64,000 nucleotides of DNA from Dehalococcoidia bacterium. GTDB lineage: Bacteria > Chloroflexota > Dehalococcoidia > GIF9 > AB-539-J10. Positions 35,497 through 44,277 of the stretch are shown here, one piece after another (position 1 is the first letter of the stretch; the number at the start of each line of letters is the position of its first letter). The position numbers and the translations under genes were made by a program. The stretch covers positions 1 through 64,000 of the forward strand of contig JAFGFT010000072.1 in the NCBI GenBank assembly GCA_016930935.1, written 5' to 3'. Under the pieces are notes generated by a model. That model made no database searches, had not been told where the DNA came from, and saw nothing but the letters and a program-made list of their open reading frames with translations.

Positions 35497-36948
35497 CTAT
35501 TGTAAAGCAGACGTAGCTGGTGCTCGTGTGGGCCGCTGGGCGAGCATTGCGAGCGCACGGGCTGCCCGTGCCATGGTGGGCATCACGGGGATTCCGGCCT
35601 CCAGTAGATGCTGCTCCACGACGTTGCGTTCAGGCTCATTTGCGCCATGTGGCATCACCATTACGAGAGGCATGCCGGTTTCTGCGCTTATCCCTTGCAG
35701 GAAATGGTTGACCTGGTCCGTCTCCGGTTGCCCCAGGAAACTCAGCATGATGTCCATGTCTTCTTGAATAACGACTACGTCTATGCCCGGGTCCTGCGTG
35801 ACAGTCCTGATGGCCTCATAGAGCACGTCCATACCTCTGAATTGGGCTGGGCTGACGTCCACGGGGTTGATGAGAATGCTGCCTACCTCTCCAATCAGTT
35901 CCTGGAGCCGGTTCCTTGTAGTGCTGGTGAGGGTGGGAACGCAGAGTCTATTGTCGTTGCACGCGTCGCTTCCGGAAACGGATATGCCTCCGCCTCCGTC
36001 AGCGAGTCCACCAACGACCGCGATATTACTCATCCGCCTCAATCCAAGCTTTTGCAGCAGCAGGAGACAGTCGGTCATCTCCTCAAGATTTCGGGCCTCA
36101 ATGGCTCCTGACTGGCGAAGCATGCCACTCCACACAGGCGCTGAACTGGCGAGCGAACCGGTGTGTGACCTGGCCGCTGCTGCACCTGCCTCTGTCCTGC
36201 CGCCCTTCCAGACGACCGTGGGTTTCGCAGTGGCCGCCGTGAGCAGTGCTCGAAACAGCTTGTGGCCGTTCCGAGTTCCTTCCAGGTAGGCCGCGATGGC
36301 ATTCGTCTTCGGGTCCGCGGCGAAATACTCGAAGAAATCGGCTGCATCGAGGTCTATGCCGTTCCCGAGGCTGATGCCTTTGCTGAAGTTGATTTGCCGG
36401 GCAATCCCGTCCTCGACGAGCTTCCCGCCGACGCCCCCGCTCTGAGATATGAAGGCGACATCGCCGGCTTTGCCAACCTTGCCATCGGGTACCGGGCCAT
36501 AGGATATCCGCGTTTCAGGGCAATAACTTCCCACGCAATTCGGTCCTATGATTCGCAGTCCCGCAGCTCTGGCCGTTTCCAGCATCTGCCGTTCGAGCTG
36601 CTTGCCGTCACTCAGCCCGGTTTCACTGAATCCCGCAGTGAAGAACTGGATGACTTTCACTCCTTTCTCGACGCACTCTTCAACGAGGCCGAGTGCAAAA
36701 CGTGCGGGAACCGAGGCGATGACGTAGTCCACTTCTCCCTGGATTGCGGAAAGGGAGGAGGCGATGTCCAGCCCTGCAATCCGCCCGCCATTAGTGCTCA
36801 CAGGGTAGATACTGCCCTTGTAGCCTGCCTTGACGAGCCCGCTCACCCACTTGGCGCCGGATTTCTTCTCTTCGGCCGAGGCTCCCACCACTGCTATGGA
36901 ACGGGGGTTGAACACAACGTCGAGGCTGCATTTGCCGCTGTCTGGCAT
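35497..36948 (-). CDS. CoA-binding domain protein, ADP-forming acyl-CoA synthetase alpha-like (copy 1)
   Basis: 483 residues. The N-terminal CoA-binding Rossmann domain starts NPRSIAVVGASAEEKKSG. Then come two succinyl-CoA-ligase-like domains with IGPNCVGSYCP (near 153) and the phosphorylated-histidine segment RSHTGSLA (near 259). This is the alpha part of NDP-forming acyl-CoA synthetases, which convert acyl-CoA to acid with ATP formation. No ATP-grasp domain is attached and no beta-subunit gene is nearby. It is divergent from copy 2 at 37 kb. Sequence identity between the two copies is modest. Confidence 0.8.
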   Translation of the reverse strand: MPDSGKCSLDVVFNPRSIAVVGASAEEKKSGAKWVSGLVKAGYKGSIYPVSTNGGRIAGLDIASSLSAIQGEVDYVIASVPARFALGLVEECVEKGVKVIQFFTAGFSETGLSDGKQLERQMLETARAAGLRIIGPNCVGSYCPETRISYGPVPDGKVGKAGDVAFISQSGGVGGKLVEDGIARQINFSKGISLGNGIDLDAADFFEYFAADPKTNAIAAYLEGTRNGHKLFRALLTAATAKPTVVWKGGRTEAGAAAARSHTGSLASSAPVWSGMLRQSGAIEARNLEEMTDCLLLLQKLGLRRMSNIAVVGGLADGGGGISVSGSDACNDNRLCVPTLTSTTRNRLQELIGEVGSILINPVDVSPAQFRGMDVLYEAIRTVTQDPGIDVVVIQEDMDIMLSFLGQPETDQVNHFLQGISAETGMPLVMVMPHGANEPERNVVEQHLLEAGIPVMPTMARAARALAMLAQRPTRAPATSALQ

Positions 36949-37104
36949 GTTGCTGCTCCTGCGCTCAGGTGACTGGTAGGATTGGGGCTAGTCTAGCATT
37001 GCTGCACCGTAGGTGGACTATCTCAAGGGTCTTAGAATTGATATTCTGTTGTGCCTGAGGGCAGACGCCCTGCGCCAATCTACACTCGTGAGGAGCTACA
37101 GATT

Positions 37105-38511
37105 ATGACAACACCGGACCAGATCAGACTTATTGTGGAGCCACGCTCATTCACTGCCGTCGGCGTGTCGCGTCGGACCGGACCTGGTTCGTACAACTTG
37201 CTGGAGCATCTGGTGAGGTACGGCTATAAGGGCCATGTCTACCCGGTCAACCCGTACACCGACGAGATCCTGGGAATCAAGACCTACCCTCGTGTGAGCG
37301 CGGTTCCCGAGGTGACCGACCTCGCCCTTATCAGCCTTCCGCGGTCGTCCGTGGTGCAGGCGGTGAAGGACTGCATCGAAAAGGGCATCAAGGCAATCAT
37401 CATCATATCGCAGGGCTTCGCCGATGCGAACGACGAAGAGGGCAGACGGATGCAGGATGAGATAGTGGCCCTGGCAAAGAGCAGTGGCACTCGTATCCTT
37501 GGTCCGAACACGTTTGGAGTTGCGAATGCGGCACTCCGGTTTTGCACCGCATACCTGCCTATCCCGATGGAGGAGAACGGCGTCGGCACAATCTCTCAGA
37601 CAGGTGCGACATTCGTTGGGTTGAATGACATAAGGCTCGTGGGTAAGGCGATTGATGTCGGAGATGCGTGCGATGTTGATATTGTCGACTGCCTTGAGTT
37701 CTTCGAGCAGGATGATGACACTCGCGTTCTGGCGCTTCATATTGAGGGCATGCCGGACGCGAAGAGGTTTCTGGAGACCGTGCAGAGGGTCGCACTCAAA
37801 AAGCCGGTAGTGGCGCTCAAGACGGGAAGGTCAGGTCGTTCCGCTCAGGCGGTGCAATCTCATACGGGAGCCCTCGCGGGCAGAGATGAACTCTGGGACG
37901 TGGCGCTTCGTGAGGCAGGCGTCGTTCGCGTAGACGACATTGAGGAACTGGCAGATACTCTCCGGGCGTTTCTCACGCTATCGGCCCCGGGCGGAAACGG
38001 TATTGGTGTGATGACGCCCACTGGAGGGTTTGGCATCATTGCGGCAGACGCGTGCAGCAAGTTCGACATGGAAGTGGTCGAGTTCACCGACGGGACGATG
38101 GCCGGCCTGCGTGCACTGTCCCCGGAGTGGCTTGGCGTGGGCAACCCTGTGGACTACTTCCCCGGCGTGTCCATTATGGGACACCCGAGAGATGAGATGG
38201 AGTTGGCCGCGATGCGGCTCATCATGGCGGATGAGCGGGTCGATGCAGTGTTGGGCGTCATGGGTGCATTCGGACCCGAACTCGGCGATGACCTTGCGGC
38301 GATGGCACGAGAGATGTCGCGGGATTTCCCTGACAAGCCGCTCGTCTATTTCCTGTACGGACCTTTTTTCGAGCAGGTCAGGGCGAAACTCGAGAGTGTC
38401 GGTACGTGTCTCGGGTTTTCAAGTCCGGAGCGTGCGGCGCGTGCACTGGCGCACCTGCTGCGCCGCGCCGCATTTCTGTCCAGGTATGAGGCGAGCAGAA
38501 AAGGCGGCTAG
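37105..38511 (+). CDS. CoA-binding domain protein, ADP-forming acyl-CoA synthetase alpha-like (copy 2)
   Basis: About 468 residues, same three-domain layout as copy 1: EPRSFTAVGVSRRTGPGSYN, the ILGPNTFGVAN segment and the histidine motif QSHTGALAG. It lacks an ATP-grasp domain. The frame begins at a GTG at 37051, but the ATG at 37105 has GAGGAG nine bases upstream and begins just before the CoA-binding strand. Its stop overlaps that of the convergent pdxA-like gene by 4 bases. Copies 1 and 2 may form a heteromer or use a beta partner elsewhere. Confidence 0.8.
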   Translation: MTTPDQIRLIVEPRSFTAVGVSRRTGPGSYNLLEHLVRYGYKGHVYPVNPYTDEILGIKTYPRVSAVPEVTDLALISLPRSSVVQAVKDCIEKGIKAIIIISQGFADANDEEGRRMQDEIVALAKSSGTRILGPNTFGVANAALRFCTAYLPIPMEENGVGTISQTGATFVGLNDIRLVGKAIDVGDACDVDIVDCLEFFEQDDDTRVLALHIEGMPDAKRFLETVQRVALKKPVVALKTGRSGRSAQAVQSHTGALAGRDELWDVALREAGVVRVDDIEELADTLRAFLTLSAPGGNGIGVMTPTGGFGIIAADACSKFDMEVVEFTDGTMAGLRALSPEWLGVGNPVDYFPGVSIMGHPRDEMELAAMRLIMADERVDAVLGVMGAFGPELGDDLAAMAREMSRDFPDKPLVYFLYGPFFEQVRAKLESVGTCLGFSSPERAARALAHLLRRAAFLSRYEASRKGG

Positions 38512-39524
38512 TCCGCCGCCCGCTTCTTCGTGCTACACATCACGGCTGCCAGCTTGATGGCCTCCAGCATGCTGGTCGGGTCTGCTGTTCCCTTGCCTGC
38601 CTTACCGAACACTGTCCCGTGGTCAACAGAGGTCCGTATGATGGGAAGCCCGAGCGTCGTGTTCACGCCCTTCTCAAATCCGACCATCTTGATGGGGATG
38701 TGTCCCTGGTCGTGGTACATGGCAATCACAAGGTCGAATTCTCCTCGGAAAGCCCTGAGGAACGCGGTGTCAGGTGGTATTGGGCCGCGGACATCCATGC
38801 CGAGGGCCTTTGCCTCTTCTATCGCCGGTATGATGTGCTCTTCTTCTTCAGTGCCGAAGAGTCCACCCTCTCCAGAATGAGGATTGAGTCCGGGCACGAC
38901 GATTCGTGGCTTTTCAACGCCCATGGACCTCGCTGCCGCTTCTCCAAGCTGCATCACACGGAGGATGCGTTCCTTTGTGACCGCGTCGCACGCATCACGA
39001 AGTGCGACATGAGTTGAGACGTGCACGATACGGAGGGAATCTGCAGTGAGCATCATGACGGCGTCTTTCACACCGCACAGGTGGGCAAGTATCTGAGTGT
39101 GGCCGGGAAAGGAATAGCCTGCCTGATTGAGGGCGTCTTTGTTGAGCGGTGCGGTTACGATAGCATCGACTTCGCCGTCAATGGCCAGCAGAGTTGCCTT
39201 CTCGATTGCTTCGTATGCAGCCTTTCCGCCGCTCGCGGCCACTTTGCCATGGACGAGAGTTGCGACATCGACATCATTCAGGTCCAGCACGTTCAGGATG
39301 TCTTCCCCTTGCCGTACATCCGCAGCGGTGGACACGATGTGCACGTTCATTGGAATGCCGACGATGCGAGCTGCGTTCCGCATGGTGTCGGCATCTCCGA
39401 CAACGACTGCTCTGCAGAGTTGTTGTATTTCCGGGTTGGCAAGTGCTTTGACGACTATCTCAGGTCCCGCACCTGTCGGGTCTCCCATGGTGATTGCGAG
39501 TAGTGGGGTGTCGTTTTTCATCAT
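38508..39524 (-). CDS. pdxA2: PdxA2-type 4-phospho-threonate/erythronate dehydrogenase
   Basis: 338 residues of the PdxA family. MGDPTGAGPEI (16-26), FPGHTQILAHLCG near 138 and the metal-binding YHDQGHIPIKMVGF near 266 are intact. The family oxidises and decarboxylates 4-phosphorylated four-carbon hydroxyacids. The gene directly follows a DUF1537 kinase (2 bases between). That marks it as PdxA2 of the D-threonate/D-erythronate pathway, which yields dihydroxyacetone phosphate, and not the vitamin B6 enzyme PdxA. Confidence 0.85.
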   Translation of the reverse strand: MMKNDTPLLAITMGDPTGAGPEIVVKALANPEIQQLCRAVVVGDADTMRNAARIVGIPMNVHIVSTAADVRQGEDILNVLDLNDVDVATLVHGKVAASGGKAAYEAIEKATLLAIDGEVDAIVTAPLNKDALNQAGYSFPGHTQILAHLCGVKDAVMMLTADSLRIVHVSTHVALRDACDAVTKERILRVMQLGEAAARSMGVEKPRIVVPGLNPHSGEGGLFGTEEEEHIIPAIEEAKALGMDVRGPIPPDTAFLRAFRGEFDLVIAMYHDQGHIPIKMVGFEKGVNTTLGLPIIRTSVDHGTVFGKAGKGTADPTSMLEAIKLAAVMCSTKKRAAD

Positions 39525-39526
39525 TA

Positions 39527-40771
39527 TCAGTGTCCTCTTTCGGAGAAATACCGTGCAACTTGAACCAGGGCGTCCTCGTTTCCGAAGCCTCCCGCTTTTG
39601 TCACTATCCTGAGACCCTCATAGTGCTGGCCGACTGCTTCTCCGACAACCACGCCCGGTTGCAGTTCTCCCAGTATGTGCAGGGCCTGAATCCTCTCTTC
39701 TCCGCACACGGCCCGGGCGACGTCGCCGCCGCACAGGAACAACCCGGTGACATCTCCGCCTTCGAGAATCTTGATGACGATGTCACCCAGGATGTGGGCC
39801 ATGAGGTATCGATACTGCGGCACGAAATCGCTCAGACTTGAACTGAGTATGGCCAACTGCTTGTCCACCAGTTTCCGGCGGGCATCGTGGGCTATCTGGT
39901 TTGCGCGTGGCCTACGGCCGGTGCGTGTGCCGAATTGGCGGGGTTCCACTCCTATAACGGGCGGATTGAGCTTCTCAATGAGCCGGTGTATCTGGCGGAC
40001 GCTGACTTCATTCCTGCTGCCAATTGCCATGAGCGCATATCCCGGAGGTGTGGGAGGGAGACTCTGACCGTGTGAGGTCAGTCCGAATGCGACAGGAAGT
40101 TGGGCGCCAAGGCCGCCGGAACCGCAGGGCAGCCACGACTCTCTGTTCAGAGCGAGCGCATCGGCGATGCAGCGCAAGTGCTTGTCCTCTGTGGCGTCAA
40201 CCACAACTGCTTTGCTGCTGGTGTCAGCGATACGTTGTGCAAGGTGTTGTGGGCCGAGTTCGACATCCGCGAGGCTGATGCTCTCCGACGAGATTCCTGA
40301 ACCTGACTGCAACAGGTCAGCGATGTCAGACTTCGTGACGGGGCTGACGGGATCCTTGGACAAAGCGGTCTGATGAACGGGTACGCCTTCAACCAGAAGT
40401 TCCCCATTGACGACCGTGCGCTTGATTGAGGGGAACGCAGGACATACCACTGCTTTGGATGCCTGAGTGAGGTCCAGCAGTGCCTGTAGTTCGGCCGCGA
40501 TGTTGCCGCGCAGCGTTGAGTCGATCTTCTTATAGATGTAGTAATCCCTGAAGCGTTCTCCAACTGTCCTTACCTGCTTGTACGCTTCTGTCGGCGAGAT
40601 GGCTCGGCTGTCAGTTGTGGCGACAACCGCCTCGGGTTTTAGGTCCGCTATGCTCGAAAAGGTGATTGTTGTGTGCAGACCGGCCTTTGCGAGCCCGACG
40701 CCCGTGTCCATTGCTCCGGTGAGGTCATCTGCAATGACACAGAAATGTATTCCTGTCGCTGATGTTTCCAT
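39527..40771 (-). CDS. Four-carbon sugar-acid kinase (DUF1537 family)
   Basis: About 414 residues. The N-terminal domain has the substrate motif VIADDLTGAMDTGVGLAKAG and the KKIDSTLRGN segment near 84. The C-terminal nucleotide-binding domain has GLFLCGGDVARAV near 345. DUF1537 kinases (DtnK/OtnK/DenK) phosphorylate D-threonate, D-erythronate or related acids, feeding PdxA2 downstream. The ATG at 40771 is preferred over a TTG at 40780 because it follows GAGGCGC. No aldolase (OtnC) or DenD dehydrogenase is present, so the PdxA2 decarboxylating route fits best. Confidence 0.85.
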   Translation of the reverse strand: METSATGIHFCVIADDLTGAMDTGVGLAKAGLHTTITFSSIADLKPEAVVATTDSRAISPTEAYKQVRTVGERFRDYYIYKKIDSTLRGNIAAELQALLDLTQASKAVVCPAFPSIKRTVVNGELLVEGVPVHQTALSKDPVSPVTKSDIADLLQSGSGISSESISLADVELGPQHLAQRIADTSSKAVVVDATEDKHLRCIADALALNRESWLPCGSGGLGAQLPVAFGLTSHGQSLPPTPPGYALMAIGSRNEVSVRQIHRLIEKLNPPVIGVEPRQFGTRTGRRPRANQIAHDARRKLVDKQLAILSSSLSDFVPQYRYLMAHILGDIVIKILEGGDVTGLFLCGGDVARAVCGEERIQALHILGELQPGVVVGEAVGQHYEGLRIVTKAGGFGNEDALVQVARYFSERGH

Positions 40772-40784
40772 GCGCCTCAATTGT

Positions 40785-40814
40785 ACTGTAGACGCCGCCC
40801 ACTGATGCTGTCAA
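40785..40814 (-). promoter_or_regulatory. Promoter of the DUF1537 kinase/pdxA2 operon
   Basis: TTGACA (40809-40814) and TACAGT (40785-40790) are 18 bases apart on the minus strand, ending 13 bases before the kinase ATG. A plus-strand TATACT at 40832-40837 probably serves the divergent acyl-CoA dehydrogenase gene. Confidence 0.6.
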
Positions 40815-40895
40815 TTGGTGCGTTATGGTCGTATACTCGAATCATGGAGTGGCGGACGTGCCGTTTCTCCAATGAATTAGGAGGGAGGGTGTTTC

Positions 40896-42035
40896 ATGGA
40901 CGTGTTGCTAACTGAAGAGGAAAGGATGTTCCAGAGGCAGATGCGGGATTTCGTGAAAGCCGAGATAGAGCCCTGCGTTGCTGAATGGGACCGGCGAAAC
41001 GAACTCGCCTTCGAGGCGTTCGAGAAGATGGCATCCGTTGGACTCACAGGATTGACCGTTCCTGAGGAATACGGGGGACAGGGTGGTTCATTGATGGACG
41101 CATACCTGGCATCGGTAGAACTGGCTCGCGCCAGTATCTCTGTGGCATCCATTATCGGCACGCACACAGGGCTGGCACTTGGCGGACTGTACCGCTATGG
41201 CAATGAGGAGCAGCGCAGGAGATTCGTAGTTCCTGCGGCGAAAGGTGAGAAACTGTGTTCCTACGCTCTTACGGAGCGTGAGGCAAGCAGCGATATCTCT
41301 CGCATGAGTACCACGGCACGCAAAGATGGTGATGAATGGGTCATCAACGGTGCCAAGTGCTTTATCTCGAATGGTGACAGGGCGGACATCATCCTTGTGT
41401 TCGCGACGGTTGACAAGCAACTTGGGAATAAGGGTATTACGGTCTTCGTCGTCGAGAAGGGAACACCGGGGTTCTCCGTCGGCAAAGTGGAAGACAAACT
41501 GGGTATCCGTGCGGAGAGTGCGGCGGAATTGATGTTTGATGACGTACGCATTCCGGTTGAGAACCAGATTGGAGAGGTCGGCAAGGGAATGAGGATAGCC
41601 CTCTCGATTCTTGATGAAGGCAGGCTGGATGTGTCCGGCCAGGGCGTGGGTTTGGCTTCAGCAGCGCTCGATGCGGCAATCGCGTATTCCAAGGAGAGGC
41701 AGCAGTTCGGACAGCCGATATGTGAGTTTCAGGGCATACAGTGGATGATGGTGGATATGGCAAACCAGATTGACGCTGCGTGGCTTCTGGGCTATCGGGC
41801 CGCGAGGTTGGCTGACCAGGGACAGAGGTTCAGCAAAGAAGTCGCGCAGGCTAAGCTGTTCGCAGCCAACACCGCAATGGATGTGACCAGAAAGGCCCTT
41901 CAGATACATGGGGGCTACGGCTACATGAAAGAACTGCCTCTTGAGCGCTACTATCGCGATGCGAAGATACTTGAGATATACGAGGGCACGAGCGAAATTC
42001 AAAGGCTCGTGATATCTCGAGCGCTCCTTTCGTAG
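40896..42035 (+). CDS. Acyl-CoA dehydrogenase
   Basis: 379 residues, standard length. It removes two hydrogens from acyl-CoA using FAD and passes electrons to ETF. The signature YALTEREASSDISRM (about 115-130) forms the FAD/substrate site. GGYGYMKELPLERYYRDAKILEIYEGTSEIQ near the C-terminus contains the catalytic Glu in YEGTSEIQ. This placement is typical of short/medium-chain or butyryl-CoA types. The GGAGGGAGGG ribosome site is strong. It is convergent with ade, with only 15 bases between stops. Confidence 0.95.
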   Translation: MDVLLTEEERMFQRQMRDFVKAEIEPCVAEWDRRNELAFEAFEKMASVGLTGLTVPEEYGGQGGSLMDAYLASVELARASISVASIIGTHTGLALGGLYRYGNEEQRRRFVVPAAKGEKLCSYALTEREASSDISRMSTTARKDGDEWVINGAKCFISNGDRADIILVFATVDKQLGNKGITVFVVEKGTPGFSVGKVEDKLGIRAESAAELMFDDVRIPVENQIGEVGKGMRIALSILDEGRLDVSGQGVGLASAALDAAIAYSKERQQFGQPICEFQGIQWMMVDMANQIDAAWLLGYRAARLADQGQRFSKEVAQAKLFAANTAMDVTRKALQIHGGYGYMKELPLERYYRDAKILEIYEGTSEIQRLVISRALLS

Positions 42036-42050
42036 CTCCTCCAGTCGCTG

Positions 42051-43754
42051 TTATGTGTGGGAGATGATGCGGAACTCCGTCACGTCAACGACTCCCAGGT
42101 CGGTGAGGCGGAGTTCCGGTATGACTGGCAGAGCGAGAAACGACAGGAGCGAAAATGGAGACTGAGGCAGAGTGCCGAGGAGGTGTGCTTCAGTCTGAAC
42201 GCTGTTCATCTGCTGGAGTACCTGTTGAAGAGGAGCAGGGGAGAGGAGCCCCGCAACCGGAAGAGGCAAGGCGGCCTGTATCTTTCCGTCGGCGAAGACC
42301 ACAAGTCCTCCCTGCATCTCGATGAGTGCATTCAGCGCGCCAACGATGTCATGGTCGGTCGTGCCGACTGCGATGAGATTGTGAGAATCATGCGCGACTG
42401 AACTTGCGAGCGCGCCTTTCTTGAGTCCGAACCCTGTGACGAGTCCTTTGCCGATATTGCCCGTCCCTGCGTGCCGTTCAACGACGACCAGTTTGAGGAT
42501 GTCTCTACCGGTGTCGGGCACGATGCAGCCTTCTGACACTGCGGGTGTGGTGAAGCGTTTCTTCGTCACTATCTGTCCGGGAATCAGTTCAATGAGGGGG
42601 AACTCACTTCCGTCAGATGGCATGGATAGTGCCGTTTCATTGAGCGCCTGCGTGCGAACGGTGTCGGTCAGTTCCGCATCAGTGGATGGCAGTTGGAACA
42701 GGGGCACCCCGCCTTCTGCAACCATTTTGCCGCGGTAGAAGACCTTGTCTATGGATAAGTCAGTCAATTCTCGCAGCGTTATGAGGTCGGCACGCTTTCC
42801 GGGACTGATACTGCCGCGGTCGTGGAGCCGGAAGTACCGTGCCGGGTTGATGGTTGCGAGTTGTACGGCTCGTATCGGGTCGAGTCCGAGCTGAATTGCC
42901 TTGCGGACCACGTGGTCGATATCGCCTTCCGCGTCGAGGTCGGCGGCATTTCTATCATCAACCACGAACATGCAACGTGGATAGGTGAGGTCTGTCACCA
43001 GTGGAAGCAGAGCCTCCAGGTTCTTCTCTGATGAACCCTCTCGAATCATGATGTGCATGCCTTTGTGCAGCTTCTCTCGTGCCTCGTCGATGACAGTACA
43101 TTCATGGTCTGACATGATGCCGGCTGCGATGTAGGCATCGAGGTCGTGTCCCCTGACTCCGGGGGCATGTCCGTCAATCGGCTTGCCGGCGGTAGCGGCA
43201 ATCTTGTCGAGGACGTCGGGGATTCCAGCCAGTACGCCGGGATAGTTCATCATCTCTCCGAGACCGATGACGTCCGGTTCCTTGAGAAGCGTGCGTATAG
43301 CATCCGCGGAAAAGCTGGCTCCCGAAGTCTCAAGGGGTGTGGCTGGCACGCACGAAGGTGCCATGAACTTCATATCGAGCGGAAGGCTTCTGCCCCAGCG
43401 CATACAGAACCTGATGCCCGCCTCTCCACACACGTTGGCAATCTCATGCAGGTCCGTGATGACGGTCAGCGTGCCACGGGGAATCACTGCCTCTGAATAC
43501 CGGGCAGGGTGCAGCATGGAACTCTCGATATGAGTGTGTCCGTTTATCAGGCCGGGTGCAACGTATGCATTCTTGAGGTCAATCGTCCGTCGGCCGTTGT
43601 CATAGCTGCCGACACCTGCAATCGTGTCGCCAAGGATGGCGATGTCGGCCTCTTCAATCTCTCCTGCGAGAGTGTTCACGACCCTGCAATTCTTCAGAAT
43701 GAGGTCGGCAGGTTCTTCGCCACGCGCGACACGGACAAGGTCTTGACTACTCAT
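42051..43754 (-). CDS. ade: Adenine deaminase
   Basis: About 567 residues of the two-domain Ade family that converts adenine to hypoxanthine. The metal site begins LINGHTHIESSML near 70, the GLGEMMNYPGVL segment follows near 160, DGHAPG near 195, and DDRNAADL near 276. The C-terminal domain carries SSVAHDSHNLIAVG. The frame is open to 44003, but the ATG at 43754 begins MSSQDLVRVARG as in homologues and overlaps the end of hpt by eight bases. Ade plus the two HPRT genes form a purine salvage operon. Confidence 0.94.
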   Translation of the reverse strand: MSSQDLVRVARGEEPADLILKNCRVVNTLAGEIEEADIAILGDTIAGVGSYDNGRRTIDLKNAYVAPGLINGHTHIESSMLHPARYSEAVIPRGTLTVITDLHEIANVCGEAGIRFCMRWGRSLPLDMKFMAPSCVPATPLETSGASFSADAIRTLLKEPDVIGLGEMMNYPGVLAGIPDVLDKIAATAGKPIDGHAPGVRGHDLDAYIAAGIMSDHECTVIDEAREKLHKGMHIMIREGSSEKNLEALLPLVTDLTYPRCMFVVDDRNAADLDAEGDIDHVVRKAIQLGLDPIRAVQLATINPARYFRLHDRGSISPGKRADLITLRELTDLSIDKVFYRGKMVAEGGVPLFQLPSTDAELTDTVRTQALNETALSMPSDGSEFPLIELIPGQIVTKKRFTTPAVSEGCIVPDTGRDILKLVVVERHAGTGNIGKGLVTGFGLKKGALASSVAHDSHNLIAVGTTDHDIVGALNALIEMQGGLVVFADGKIQAALPLPVAGLLSPAPLQQVLQQMNSVQTEAHLLGTLPQSPFSLLSFLALPVIPELRLTDLGVVDVTEFRIISHT

Positions 43755-44277
43755 CGCGATTCTCCAGTGCGTAGATGTCTGGCAGGTACCGGAACCTGTT
43801 ATCGAAGTCGAGGCCATAGCCGACGATGAACTTGTCAGGTACCGTGAAACCAAGATAGGACACGTCCACAGGTGTCTCTCTGCGTGAGGGCTTGTCTGCG
43901 AGAGCGCACACGGCAACCGAGAGCGCTCCGACGTCTGTCGCGTGCTGCATGACGTAGCTGAGCGTGTAGCCACTGTCGACGATATCCTCGACGATGAGCA
44001 CATCCTTGTCTCTCACTGGTACCGTCATGTCCTGCAGTAACCGTATCCTTCGCGAACTACTGGTGCCGCTGCCGTAGCTCGACACGGTTACGAAATCGAC
44101 CTCAATCGGGATGGTAATCTGCCGCACCAGGTCTGCCATAAAGATGAAGGCGCCTTTCAGGATGCCGACAACAAGCAGATGTCTACCTTCATAGTCCCTG
44201 GAAATCTGGGCGGCAATCCGCGAAACGGTCTGTTCGATATCGCTGTGATGGATGAGTAAGCTCAGGTGTTCGCTCAT
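43747..44277 (-). CDS. hpt: Hypoxanthine phosphoribosyltransferase
   Basis: 176 residues, standard single-domain HPRT. The PRPP-binding loop VLIVEDIVDSGYTL is near 98, the LLVVGILKGAFIFMADL segment near 35 binds pyrophosphate, and the DKFIVGYGLDFDNRFRYLPDI C-terminal segment closes the purine site. It converts hypoxanthine or guanine to the nucleotide. Its start overlaps the stop of the fusion HPRT gene as ATGA, and it feeds into ade downstream. Confidence 0.95.
   Translation of the reverse strand: MSEHLSLLIHHSDIEQTVSRIAAQISRDYEGRHLLVVGILKGAFIFMADLVRQITIPIEVDFVTVSSYGSGTSSSRRIRLLQDMTVPVRDKDVLIVEDIVDSGYTLSYVMQHATDVGALSVAVCALADKPSRRETPVDVSYLGFTVPDKFIVGYGLDFDNRFRYLPDIYALENRDE

Noticed and set aside
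35497-38511. Full NDP-forming acetyl-CoA synthetase
   Set aside because: Both proteins have the CoA-binding and ligase parts but neither has the ATP-grasp domain, so they are called alpha-like only.
38508-39524. PdxA of pyridoxal phosphate synthesis
   Set aside because: Its direct linkage to a DUF1537 kinase points to the four-carbon sugar-acid pathway (PdxA2). No other vitamin B6 gene is nearby.
42051-44003. Long N-terminal extension of adenine deaminase from 44003
   Set aside because: The first 83 residues come from the hpt coding region read in another frame. The ATG at 43754 matches family starts.
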